DNA of 64,000 nt from Rotaria macrura. Its lineage: Eukaryota > Rotifera > Eurotatoria > Philodinida > Philodinidae. Positions within the stretch are counted from its first letter, which is position 1. The number at the start of each line of letters is the position of its first letter. Position numbers and translations under genes: made by a program. This document shows, piece by piece, positions 46,066-59,500 of this stretch. The notes under the pieces were generated by a model. That model saw only the letters and a program-made list of their open reading frames with translations. It had not been told where the DNA came from and searched no databases. The DNA lies in the NCBI GenBank assembly GCA_900239685.1, contig OENT01000315.1, forward strand, positions 1 through 64,000, in the 5' to 3' direction.

Positions 46066-49000
46066 ATGGCAAGATGCTCGCCCCACTTTTTCTTCGGAAG
46101 TTTTCGATTATTACACAGATAGCTCATGTAATTCTAGAAAGGTACTTTGTGGAAATGGAGCTTGAGTGTGCACCCTACTATCCGACGAAGGGTACGATAC
46201 TTGAAATGTTCAGGTTACAGGTTACGGTCGTGATACCACAGTCGGTTTACTGTAGCGTGTCTGGAAAAACCTTAGTATTGAGCGGTTTTTTAAAATAGTG
46301 GTAGTCAGACCATCTATACGTTTCTTCAAAACCACTCGAAACCACTGTTTCGAATACCGTTCTCTATTGTGGAGTTTTGTGAAAATTTTTTCCGTCGGAT
46401 AATTGATGAATTTTGTATAATTTGTTTGTATACAAGGACAAGTTTAGGAAACGAAATATTTCTCTAGAGTTCTTCTACTATCATACTTTCTCTCACTCAA
46501 ACATACAGTCCATTCTCAAGATTTTCTTTGAAACTATAGATTTGTCAAGAATGTCAAAAGTATTGTTTAGTTCATCATATTACAAATATCAATCTAAGAC
46601 TAACGAAAAATCATATAGTATACATGAATTAGAAGTATTTTAATGAGTGTTTTCAATTATATTCACCATCAGCATTTTTAACCTAGGAAGAAACTTTATC
46701 TTCATATGATAACTGAATAGACTCATAAAACATGTCGTAAAGGGAATGTACCCATCAAAACAAAGTTCGATTCAAAAAACAAAAAACACTGATTGTGCGT
46801 AATTCAAGTTGCTGTAAACACACACATAGCTAGAAAGTCTCAATAGTCACTACTCCTTCTCATGGAACTAATTGCGTTCAATGAAATATATCTAAAAAGA
46901 GAACTGATTTTATTAGCCACTTTACTTCAGAAAAAATATATGCTAGAGATGTGCATTTCGACAAGACTATAATCATAACGACTCATTGACATTGCATTTC
47001 TCCTAAAGATGAAGCGCATCGTTTAAATTTATTCAGTATTGTTAGTATCACTAGAAAAAAATTTACAACTGCCAAGAATTCGTTGCCGAGAATGAAGTTG
47101 GTTAGAAAACTGATACACAATCCATCCAAACACACTATGACTATCAGGAAGAAAAACTAGTTTATCGAATGTCATGATTCGAACTATGAGTATTGAATAG
47201 TATTTATGTTCTCTGATCAGAGTTAAACGCGACGATAGATGATCACTCAGATATTCATTATTACTTTGTGATTAGACTTATGAATACCTGGAATAGTGTT
47301 CGCCATGTGTGTTGATAAATTCTTAGATTTAGCATATTTCAAGACGATAATATGATCTTTTTCATGAATGTAAGGAAAGTTCGTTGTGAAATTTTATGAA
47401 AACTGTATCTCAAACGAAATGGGAAATGCGAAACAATTTAATTTTTTTCTGGAGAAGATATTGATCAAAGCATCGTGCTTTGAAAAAGAAAAATTCGACA
47501 GTGTTTCAGTTAACATTAATCGAATATTTGTTTTAGTATTTCTGGCATATTAGAATCTGCACAGTGCACGTGACGTTGGCTTGAAAAACATGAGTATGCC
47601 GTTGGATAGGTCTGCTTGTTTATCATGATATGATGTCGTGACTTGTTTCCTTCATTATAATTGAAAAGATGATAGATCGAATATGTCATCCGTATTTTTA
47701 GATACAAGAAATCATTCAAAACAATGAATCAACATTTCTCAATATGCTCAAGTGATATTGATTATATAAAACATTGTCTTGTGTTGACCATACTCTCAAA
47801 CATATTTATTTCCAGTATAGCTGTACATATTCATCTAGACTATAATTGAGGACACGGGTATTGTTTAATATGATATTGGTTCGACGATCATTATCACTAT
47901 TATCAATATGGTCGAAGGAATTTGTTAACTTTTCGAAGATTTCTAACTCGATGATCTGGAATTGATCACAAGAAAGAATAAATAGCCAAAACAATTAGTA
48001 CAGCAATTCCTATTGTTTACCAAAGAAGAACGAAAAAATTCTTCTAACTTCTAAAGGATGAAAATGTACTATTTGGATTGTTCTCTTCTTTAAAAGTGTT
48101 AATCATTCATATCATAGATAGTTTAATTAATTATGAAAAGCAATTTTTCGGGCTTTATCATGAACGATCATTCGTATAATGAAGTAAATAAATTATTGTA
48201 CAGGTGAATTACATAAGAGAATATTTTTACCTTTGTACGTAGAAGCTTTTTTTTTAATTATTATTTCAATTTCTTTTCATTAGTGAATACAAAGTCGTAT
48301 TGAAGTAGCGAGTGAAGTTCTTTGAAACTCATGGGTTCTTTTTTTAGTGAGGATGATTTGAATAAGTTATGAACAGAAAGAAAAGAATGTAGTCTTGTCT
48401 TTTATTATATGGTATATACGACATTTTCTTAAGTCAATAGTTTAGCCGCATTAGAAAAAGTGTTTTTTCAAACTTTGCATTTATGTCAGATGGTGGTATC
48501 AAGCATAGAATAGAATTGATTTCATAACTTGATGTCTCTTACATCATTCGAATGCACCTATAGATTCGATGTTCTCATTTCAGGATAGATGCATATTTTC
48601 TGATTTAAAATCTCCCCCCTCCCCCCACCACCGATCAAAATATTTGTTTTTGTACGAAATTTTCAGTTAGAACTCAAAAATGAGTTACCTATGAGAAGAC
48701 ATCCTGATAATAATTTATTACTCAATCGGGTTTACACGATTTATATCGTTCGAAATTAGAATGAATTCATCCATTAGAAAGTATCCAGTATATGAATGTA
48801 TATAAATTCAGTCTCGAATAACATTTATATTTTAGTTAGAATTTTCCCAGTTTTGATATGCAATCAATATTTGATTAAATAAATTGCAAAACGCGTTGAA
48901 ATTTATTGAGCACATACAATAAATGCAAACAAAATGAAAATAATCGAATCCATATTTAACATATTATTCTATGTCTTTCAAACAACTAAAACATTTATAT

Positions 49001-49899
49001 AAAATGTATGAATTAACCTAACTGATTAACACATATGGTAATTGAATAGATAAATACATCAACTAACATGAGTTTCGAATAAGATTAATAATTTGTTAAT
49101 CAACAAAACGCAAAATGACTTATCTACTATGAATGTTACGAAATTTTCTTCGAGCAGTTAATCTACTCAATCGATTGTTTTCATCATGGTTTCTCTATGC
49201 AAGTAATGTATATAAGGAAAATAGAATTAATTCAAAAGAAAAACTTTATAACTTTCAAATGTCATTCTATTCGACTATAAGTATATGAATATATTTGTAT
49301 ATACATGTATTTATTCCGTTATGATAAACTGAATTTTTCCCATACTATGTTACTATTTTCGTCACAATTTAAATGAAACATAGAGAACTTTATGAAAAGA
49401 ACACGTGTGGATTTCATTTTTATTAATATGCACATACATTCGTAACTATACTTTTGTTTTTTTTGCTAGTTCGACCCTAGTCTTGTTTTATCTTAGATAG
49501 ACTGAATCTAGAAGCATAGGATTTGTTTTTAATGATAAATAAAATTAAGTTTATCTGTTGGTTTATGTTATGTATAAAAAATGAAAAATTGTTTTTCATG
49601 TTTCCATCATTAATAATCTTGATTGATAAAAATGTAATCTCTACCAAAGATGTTTGTTTATTTTGTTATGATCGATGATCAAATACAATTGACATGTATA
49701 AAATTTAGTATTTATAATGAATGATCGAGCCGGAAACCGAAACCTGAGAGAATCAATAGCATTCTCAAGTTAGGGTCTCAGGGTCAATCTAAACATTACT
49801 TCCATGTATTCTTGTTGATGAAAACTGATTGCAGGTTTGGTCTAAAATAAAACAAGAAATCAGTTAAATTCAATTTCAATAATTGCATACAGTATACAT

Positions 49900-49903
<4 letters not shown>

Positions 49904-49937
<34 letters not shown>
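49904..49937. repeat. (TA)n microsatellite
   Basis: About 17 uninterrupted TA dinucleotides. Confidence 0.9.
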
Positions 49938-49940
<3 letters not shown>

Positions 49941-50694
49941 TTGTTACTTTTACTGCTATACACAAAAAGGAGGGTACGCGATAAGTAATCATGGTGTCGA
50001 GCAACTGACTGAGTAAAAAACAGAACACAACAAAAAAATATGGCTATACTTTTTTTATTATTTTTCTCTCGTTTCTTTTTTTTTATTCCTACATCACTGG
50101 TATATTTAAGTCTTGTTCTCTACTATTTATTTTTGTTTAATGGTTGTTCTCAATTCTTTTTTCCGTGATTGCATTTGAAAACAAAAATTCTTCAATACGA
50201 TATCAGCGCCAAAGAAAAAATTCATTTATCTGTTGTTTTTCTCTCGTTTTCATTAATCAGTATCATATAAGTTAGATAGGAAAAATCAAATAGGATTGAT
50301 TCGAGAGAGCGATTTCAGTTTATATAAATGATCAATGCAGTTTATTTTTCGTTTATGATTCGTATTTGACTTAATATTAATGTTTAATTAAATGCATCAT
50401 ATCAAGAACTACTTTGTTTATGATATTTTAAACTCGAATGAAAAACATATTCTTGATACGTACGTATGTATGTTGATAGTTTCCATTCTTTTTTGTTTCC
50501 TATGAATGTAACCCATATTCACAAAGATGTACATTGTCTAAAAGTAGCCATCTATCGTCTCATATGTTTTCTGTCGTAGGACTTATTTTTCTCTTCGAGT
50601 CCAAATGATAGAAAACGGCAAAAGTAGGTTTACATTATTATCGTTGTGTTTTCCTATTTTTCTTCTATCTGAGAGAACGAGAGAAGCGAGAAAC

Positions 50695-50714
50695 GGGGGG
50701 GGGGGGGGGGGGGG
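50695..50714 (+). repeat. G20 homopolymer
   Basis: Twenty consecutive G in otherwise AT-rich sequence. It could form quadruplex DNA. Its length in the assembly should be treated with caution. Confidence 0.85.
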
Positions 50715-53700
50715 CTCGACGAGAGAAAGAAAAAAATATTTTGATTAAGGGTATTTTTTTTCTTCTCTGGCTTTTTATATGATGTTTTTGTATATTTGTC
50801 TTTTTTTCTCCGGCATAAGAGTCGTGTCTAATGCAGAGAAAGAGCGAGAGGAAAATAGTGAGATTTGCGAAGGCAAAAATATTTTGCTCTGCATAGTTGT
50901 GGTTGCAATAAAAGGAAAGAGAAAACAGAGAATCCATCGTATTTACCGCAAAGAAAAAAACCCGTCGAGCTGTCAAAACAAGTAAACGCTCCTGCAATAA
51001 TCATCTGGTCGGACGGTCGGATCTTTCATGTAGACGTGCGCGCACGCCTACACATGCGCATAGCGCAGAAAGACAAACAGGCCGTCAGTTTGGCCTTGTA
51101 AAGAACACAAAACAGCATTGATGAAGATATATAAGAAAGAAAGAAAGAGAGAAAATAGCAAAAACAAGGACTTGTATAGGAACTCATCGGATTTCTATAG
51201 TGAAAAGACTGAAGCTTCTTTTTAATTATGATTTACCGAATGATTATTTGTATGAGTTAATACAGAGAGAAAAAAACAAATGATGATTCGATGATAAACA
51301 ACGGATAACATATCATGAAGTAAATATATTTATATGTGCGCATGCATGTTATTGTGTCGGGCATAAGACATAGTATAATATTGATTTGTTCTCTTTTTTT
51401 TCTTGTCTATGTATGATGCTAGATGAATTTTCTAGTTTCTTAAATGAAGTTCAATCTATTTCGTCGACTAAATAATAGAATTTTTTTAAGTAATTATTCG
51501 AGCGATAGATAAGATTCTTAATTTTAAATGAGAATCTTATGGTTATTGAGAAAAATAAATAAATAGGTTTCTGTCATCTAAAGCCTTTTAGGCTTTTTAC
51601 CTCTTGGTGAAAACACTTTTCCATTGAAAATAAAAACTAATCAAAGTTGATATTGGATAGAATTTCTTGGGTTTATATATCATGAATAATAGAGAAACAA
51701 TAATAAAAACGAAAGATCATTACTCTATCGAAAATAATAGCGTAAATCTCTTACTGCTTCTTTTTTATTAACAATAATTAGAGTAAGTAGCATGTTTTTC
51801 TTCGATTAAAATCCGAATATACAGAATTATCTAAATTTTGGACTCTATACAATAAATATAATCTATCTATGATTAATACTTTACCTTACTGATTCTATAT
51901 TGAAGAACGAAAATGCTGTATAATTTGTAAACAAGTTTACTAATTTGACTTTTTGAGTTAGACCTAAAGATTATTATTCAAGAATATATATATACTTCAA
52001 TTGAGAATATTGATTTTTCAGCGTTCTTATCTGGATTACTTGAAAATTTATCGTTACTCTTTAAAGATATGCTATTTAGCTTTGTAAGAAAACAATATGT
52101 TAATAGGATAGGAAGTTCGAACAGTACAAATACTTTTTATTCATGTATTACATTTGAATTAGGAAAAATCTCAATTAAATTACACTCCATATACCATCAC
52201 TTTGTTCATATGCTTATTTCCTGTTATGTAAGATATCATTGAGGAGGAATGAACTTGTGTCATTAAAGAACGATGAATAAATTCTCTTTAGCTAATTCAT
52301 CTTTATTTCTTCTTTCTTGATTCAAAATAACCCTTCTTTGTTTTTTTCTTGTGTCTCTATCCGTTACCGTTTCTTTTATTCTTCTCGTCTATGTTGCTAT
52401 TACTATTCTCTATGTTGTCGAGTTGTTCTCAACTGTTGCACAAACAAGAAAGAAGAGAATGGATACTTATATTGACGATCATCATCAGCCAATAGAAGAA
52501 AACCAGCTGATGTTCGATTAAAAGCAATTGGTTGATTATACTGCTTTTTTCATACGAGTGCAGAATACATAGATGTACTAGACAAAAAAATCTCGTCAAA
52601 ACAAAAGGAAAAGAGTGAAAAAAGAAACTTAACAACATCGCAGTTATTCTCAACATTGAAAATTTCATAAAACAATGCCGATATATTGATTGATTCCTGA
52701 GAGACGTTCACGTGAAATAATGATTTCATGACAAGTCTCTTTCTGTTTTTACGAGAAGAAGAAGAAGAAAAAACACGCCCACTTTTAATATCAAATGGAA
52801 ATTCTCCATCAATACTTTCTACCTATTGAACAACTTACTTTGAAATATATTCTATCTAGCGTGGATAAGATAGACTCAAATTACATATTCAATTATTCGA
52901 CAAAAATAAAATCATTTGTCATCTAATTCTCAATAATACATTGTATTTCTCGATCGATGAATGAAATTGGCTATCTTAGAATATAGAATGTCAAAAGATT
53001 TCATCCACAAAAAGATTACTTAAGTGTATTTTTGAAAAGATAGAATGTCCTATAAAGAAACATTTGAATTACAGTCCAATGGATTCTATCAGCTTGATCC
53101 CAAGTCTAATCTTTTAACTACCTGCTCTTTCATATGCTAAATGAGTGAGCGTAACAGTAAGTGTTGCCGTACAACATAGTACTTAGCCATGTTGGACGGT
53201 CAATGTATGTGACGACACTTCACAATGATACTACAGAACCCTGCCCAGAAGCAGATCATGTTTTACTTAAGTAGCATGCCGTTGCGAAATGTTCTTTTTG
53301 CATACACTCGAGATGTTCAGAATAAATGTTTACTAGATCCTTGTTTCATATTTAACTAGCGAAGTTTTATATCTTACAATCCCTTTTTATGACCTGATTC
53401 GTGTAACATATTCCGGTGGAAATAATATAGAATAAGTTATTTTCTTATACCGAATTCCCAGTATGCGAGAAATTTTCTAAACTCTATCCAATAAGAAAGG
53501 GTAGGGCGACCTTGTACATCTGTGACGTGCACATAATTTGTGCCCTATGAGAAACATTCAACAGTCAGATGTTGTTTTGTTTCGATAAATATTTTTATTA
53601 TTTTATTGGTTTTTTTTAATAATTACTGATAGTTGATATGCTTATAAGTAAAAATAGAATCAATATATTTTCAAATTAGTACTAAATTCAATGATCTATA

Positions 53701-56581
53701 GGTCGATGGAAATTTTAATGTATTCCAGAAAAAAGTTAATTTTGAATGCATAAAAACAAATCTAATTCAACGTATTCGAAATTCTTTAATTTCATTACAT
53801 AGATTTATGTATAATTATTCTGTCTACAACATGTTGTTAGGGGAAGTTTTGCAGTGAATGCAAAGCTCGTCGTTATTATATGATATGATTTATAGTTCGA
53901 ATAATAGAAAAGTATATAGTGATGAAATATTTTCTAAGAACCAATGTTTTAATATCTACTAGCTTCTATATATAAATGTACGTGAATCGATAGGGACTAA
54001 AAAATGTACTTAAAACTTTATATGTTATCAGTTGTCCTTTCGCATATGTCATGAAAGATACCTATTCGAAAAAGTTGGATATTCTTTATTTTTTTTTTAA
54101 TTGATTTCAGAAAAAAAAATGTTCTAGTAGAAATAGATAGAATATTGATAGCATAATTTTGGAATAGAATTCCCTGTTTTACTGTATCTGATTTTCATTT
54201 TACTTACTGTAATTTTTTCGTTATTGTAATTATTTTTTCTTTTTTCATTTTGTCAATTGACAGTCTCGGCAGTTTTTCTGTTGCTCGACAAATGTACTAT
54301 ATTAATACTGAATATGAAACTGTAAATGTAATAGTGTTCTGTATTGTTGTTGCTCTGCAATGAGCGAAAGGAAGAGAGCGTGAGACAGAGAGAAAGAACT
54401 ACTGACTGCTGATTCTGTTCTGTTGCAGTGCTGAAAGCTCGTCTGTTTCTCTCGATGCCTTTATACTACCAGTACGCAACAACAACAACAACAACAACAA
54501 GAAGAACCCTTCGTCTTTTTTTCCTCTCTTACCCCTGGGCTGCTGCTTTCGCCGCCGACGGATACATAGAAAACATTTTTTGCATCTATATGTAACTTGG
54601 TTGTTTTCGTCGCTTACTCTCTGTCTCGTTTTTTTTTTCTTCGATGTTTTTTCCTTTCTCCCTCTCTGCATCTAAAAAGGAACCAGCTTGCCTTGACACA
54701 GCATCGATATGAAGAGGAAGGCTTGTAATTTAATCATATTCGCCTGTTTTTCCTTTGCTTCTCATTCTGTTTTTTTGCTTTCTCTCACCATCAATTGTGT
54801 TATTACAGAATAACATATGATACAAGATCTTTTTCAGACTAAAAATACCTATGGACTCGACATTGTCCTCTTCGGACGACAAAGCATCTCTAAAGAAACT
54901 AAATACCCATATTGATATATATATATATATATACATGTATTGTTCTAAGCGCAATGATAAACAAGAAAATAGATGGTTATAATCTGCCTTTGCCTTTGTC
55001 ATCTAATTCTACTGTCTTTGCTTGACACTAACAAAAATACTAGTATAATATATTTCAAAAATGAAACAATTTTTCCTCATGCCTTGTGTGTCGCTTTGAC
55101 GACATTGAATCTGACAAAACATATGTGCATGTTGCGGTAAATGATAGGAAAAAAAAGGAAGAAACGAAGTACACAGCTGTGTGTAACATATGTTTTTTTT
55201 TCTTTTTGTTCTTGTTTTTTTCTTTTTTTTTAAAGAATAAGCATCATTCTATCGACCATATATAATTGTTTGTTGAGCTTCCTATTATTGAAAAAACAAA
55301 AGAAAAGAAAACGACTTTAATAAAGAGAAAATAATGGCATTTAATAGTTGCGAAAAGCGAACTTAAGGTCGATGTTATATCATGTAGACCACAAAAACAA
55401 TAAACATTAATATATTTAACGATGTGCGATGTATTTCAATTGATTTTAAAACTAATTCTTTCCATAAAATATGAAGAATGAATTTCTAGCGTAGTCAAAA
55501 TAAGTAAAACATATATATGATGATTCAAGAAAAAGTCAAGAATTCGGCTTCACCCTATTTCATTTGTGAAACCATCGTCAAAAGTCTAGCAGTATTATCA
55601 AAGAATTAAATTACTTTTAAATAGATCGTAAGCAACCCTATAATCGGACGTCAATAACAGATTAATAAGTTCTTCGTTATTTTTAGAATAGTATTTTTTT
55701 GTAGAAAACTAAAGTGGTGATAACGATTGGAGCGCAATGAACTTCATATAACACTTGTAGATTTATTAATGAAAGGCTTCATAACGTTTATATTATTCAT
55801 CCTATGTTATCGTACATATATAAGATACAATCCACGACCAAAGTACTTAGCATGGATCAGATGAACGTTGGCATATGCTTTTTTTAAATAAGATATCGCT
55901 AGGAACAATTTTTTGTACGAATTTAGAAGGAACAGTTGATGTATGTGATTAATAGACGAACGAAGAAACAAACCTTCTATCATAATCGAATTGTCGATAG
56001 TGAAATACTTGCTTGTAAAAATATTTTAATCGAGAGATTAGAAGAAAAAACGATAAACGATAGGATTGTTTTTTCTTGGAAAAAAAATATCCATGGAACA
56101 ACTTGCAATTAATAATAATTATTCTTTATGTACGCTATCTGATAAACATGTCGTAGACAAGGAAGTCGACATATTTATCTTTTAGATATATGTGATCATA
56201 GAAAATCAAGATTTATTGTTAATAGAAATAAACTTGTATCATCATTTGATAAACAAATTTTTATTTAGGAACATGATACAAAAGAAAGTGATATTGCATT
56301 GTGTGAAAATAGGGAAAACAAATGATCGCAATAGATCGAAAAGTAAAACAAACGACTAGAGGTACAATGATCTTTTTAAAATAAATCAATGAAACAATTG
56401 AAAAATATAAATTAATATAATCTAAACATGCTGAACTTCCTTGTAAGAGAAAAGATAAAACAGCATGATAGGATAAGGGAATGAAATTCATCTAAATAAG
56501 GCATTCATTCTAATAAATAAATATCTCTAAATGTATATTTATATATTTTTTTTCTTTTAATTAAAATAATGCAATTAGCAT

Positions 56582-59500
56582 TCATTGATCGTTGCGCTCA
56601 GTATTTTCTATAAGATGTTCTAATGGCGCACTTGGTTCTGAATCTATTATATCCATTCTTTGTGGAGGAATTTTAGGTGGTGGTTTTTTTGTACGTTTTG
56701 CTGGTACACTATCAGGATTCGGTGTTTCTGCATTATTTGAAGCATGTGGTTGTTGATAATGCAGTTGATTCTAAGTATACTCATAAAGAAAATTTCAGTT
56801 TTGAATAAAAATTAGTGGACAACTATAAGCAGTGCGTTGGGTTTAAGCAGAGGCGAAAAAGAGCACACAAGCAGTATAACATAATACAACCAATCGGATT
56901 GGTTTTTAATTTTTTTCACAACAAGAAAAAAGTATAAATACACACGCACATACAAACAATGTAGAATAACACGACTAGAAAACCACACAAGAATATACAA
57001 ACACCAAGAAACCAATCATCTTGAATGTATATAAATATATGTTAATATCATTCTCAATCAAATAAAACAAACGAAGAAGAAGAAGATGATGATAAATAAG
57101 AAAAGCAATAGCATGTGTTTTGATTTTAACAAGGTGCAAGTTATTTACTCGCCACATTCATAATAGAATACCTCATGATGATCGCGTATCGGTTGTGATG
57201 GATTTTTTCCTTGAAAAAGATTTTTCTTTGGTTCAAAAGATTTTGCTTCAAGATAAGGATTCATTATATCACCTTTAGAATCATTTTTCTCTAAAGCTAA
57301 AGCTGTTTGTTGTTGCTGTTCTTTGATTTCTTCATAGAAATTATCGATATCGTTATTTGTTCCATTCGAACGAATTTGCATTTGATTCATTGGTTTAATA
57401 AGAGACTCACGATCAGATTGACCATCGTTTATTTGATGTACTATTATGGATGATGTTGTTGATGAAGCAGAATTCGGTCGATTGTGACCACTAACCGATG
57501 AAAATGATGATGGAAGAACTGTTGGCGATGATGATGTTAAATACGGTGATTCTATTCTTAGATCTTTATTATGATGATCGGGTGATGTTGTTGATATATT
57601 CAATCGTTGACGATGATCCTCATCACTTTTTAAATATCGAAGAGCACGTGCGCGACGGCGTCTAGAAATCGTTTCATACAATGACAATGGAAATATGAAA
57701 TAGGAAAAAATAAAACTCACTTCGAAATTCGAAATAAAATAAATATGATAGCAACAGTAGCAAGAACAAGAAGAAGGCCAATAATACATCCAATTAGAAT
57801 GCCTGTAAAGAACATAAAGGAGATTTACCATTCTGAATAGTCGATAGAAAATATTTTATATGCTATCTGTCTCATAGTGCAGTAGATATTTAAATCATTC
57901 ATCATTGATCGAATGGAATTGATATTCCCTAGAGATTGTTCTCCCAATTTGCATACGGCCAAGGTAACACTATACCAAGTATTGTAGATGATTACTATCT
58001 CGGAACGAAATATTGTCAATCACAAATGTAGATTTTTCTCTTCTAAATGATAACTATCATAACTCGCTGGTTCTTTTAATTATAACTAAGATGCAATATA
58101 TATATATATAGTTTTTTTAAAACAAAACTATTGTACTAGATTGATTTGGCAGCAATATTTTATTAGAAAATAAATTCTTTCCAGTCAATACACATTTCGA
58201 CGATAAAATCAGAAACATGTTTTACTGAACAAATTTAAATTAATATCTAATTGATTTCAGTTTCCCTATGAAAAAAAATCTAAAATATTCGTTTCATTCA
58301 ATTGTACGTATACAGTTTATTACTGTTTTCGAAAACAAAAAATGTTTACATTTCATATGTCTACATCGAAAGAAACTAGTCAAGATTATAATAAGAAATT
58401 CATTAAATATTTCTGACGAGACTACTGTGAAAATGATTGAGTAGCATGAGTTCGAATTATTTGTGAGACGAAAAAGGGAAGTCAAGTTTAGCATAATAAC
58501 CATTGTTCTCGTAAAATAAGGATTATATTAAAATTTAAGGAAGGATGCCATCGTTCTAGGTTTTAATTAATTATAGTGGCTGTTCTATTCTAGAGGCAGT
58601 AGTAAATTAAATTGTATCTCAATTCAATGTATGATTATTTGTCCTAGAATTTTTATAAAGAAGATTATCACGGTCATGATGTGAGTATTCTTCCTCCCAA
58701 CGTTACTAGGAGAGTTCGTTGTCATACATTGATGTACCACTACATAAAACATAAGAAGATGACGATGATCTAATTGAATTCTAAGAGTTTTGATTTTAAA
58801 ATAAAATACAAATTTTGAACTTTTCATGAAAACTAAGGTTTTCATTCTTCACTCCTATGATCATCTTATATAAAGATGAAGATTGACATGAGAATTCAAT
58901 TGTACTTCTACTTTTGCAATAGAATAATGAATGTGTAGTGTTCACCTCATATTCATCGTTTATGTACATATTGTGTAAATTTTACGCATAGACATCTTAC
59001 ATTGACACCAAAAAAAAAAAAAAAGAATATAAACCTAACAAACCCCAATCTCGTTTTAATGTTGCTTTTTCGTGTCGATTATCATCATTTGTATTCCTAT
59101 CGGGTTCAAGAACAAATGGCGCATATTCAGATATACGTGAATCAACTACAATAGAAGTATTGAAATCATCAATCATGTACATTGTCGAATGATATTTACT
59201 TTGAAAATAGAGTAAAAATTGTCCACCGCCAACATGATTTGTTTTTAATTCAAACTGAACGAATTCATCATGGTTACGATTAGTTATATTAACATCTAAT
59301 AATTCGTTACGAGTCAATGTTCTTAAATTATTTAAGACACGTATATTGAATTCATGGGAATATTCAATAGATTTTTCGAGCATAAATAAACGTAAACGTG
59401 CTTCACGTGGAACAAATAATTGCTTTTTACATGATAAATATTGACCTAATGCTTGAGGATAATTCGGTGAATGTAATAAGCCACGTTCAATCGATATGCG

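Larger units (their letters stand above)
44075..46405. mobile_element. Outer foldback element with AAACCGYGGT words (putative)
   Basis: ACCGACGGAAAAACCTTTTC near 44,101 pairs with an inverted CCGACGGAAAAAATTTTCAC near 46,400. The arms carry AAACCGCGGT, AAACCGTGG and, inverted, AAACCACT words. The middle holds two further elements. The ends and target duplication are unresolved, so this nesting level is tentative. Confidence 0.45.
46406..56581. other. Gene desert of about 10 kb
   Basis: AT-rich throughout, with no recognisable gene. It holds the microsatellite at 49,904-49,937, the G20 run at 50,695-50,714, and a GC-richer patch near 51,000-51,100 (GTGCGCGCACGC). A (CAA)n tract lies near 54,478-54,500. 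Short frames on minus near 47,031-47,285, 47,516-47,719 and 47,806-47,994 look mildly coding but are within chance for this base composition. Confidence 0.4.

Noticed and set aside
47031-47994. A minus-strand multi-exon gene near 47 kb
   Set aside because: Three short frames look mildly coding (EYLSDHLSSRLTLIREHK in one), but they lack starts, matched splice phases or a family. About a dozen frames of 80 codons are expected by chance in the window.
50665-50997. 110-codon minus frame with a Pro run
   Set aside because: The Pro run is the complement of the G20 homopolymer; the rest is unremarkable.
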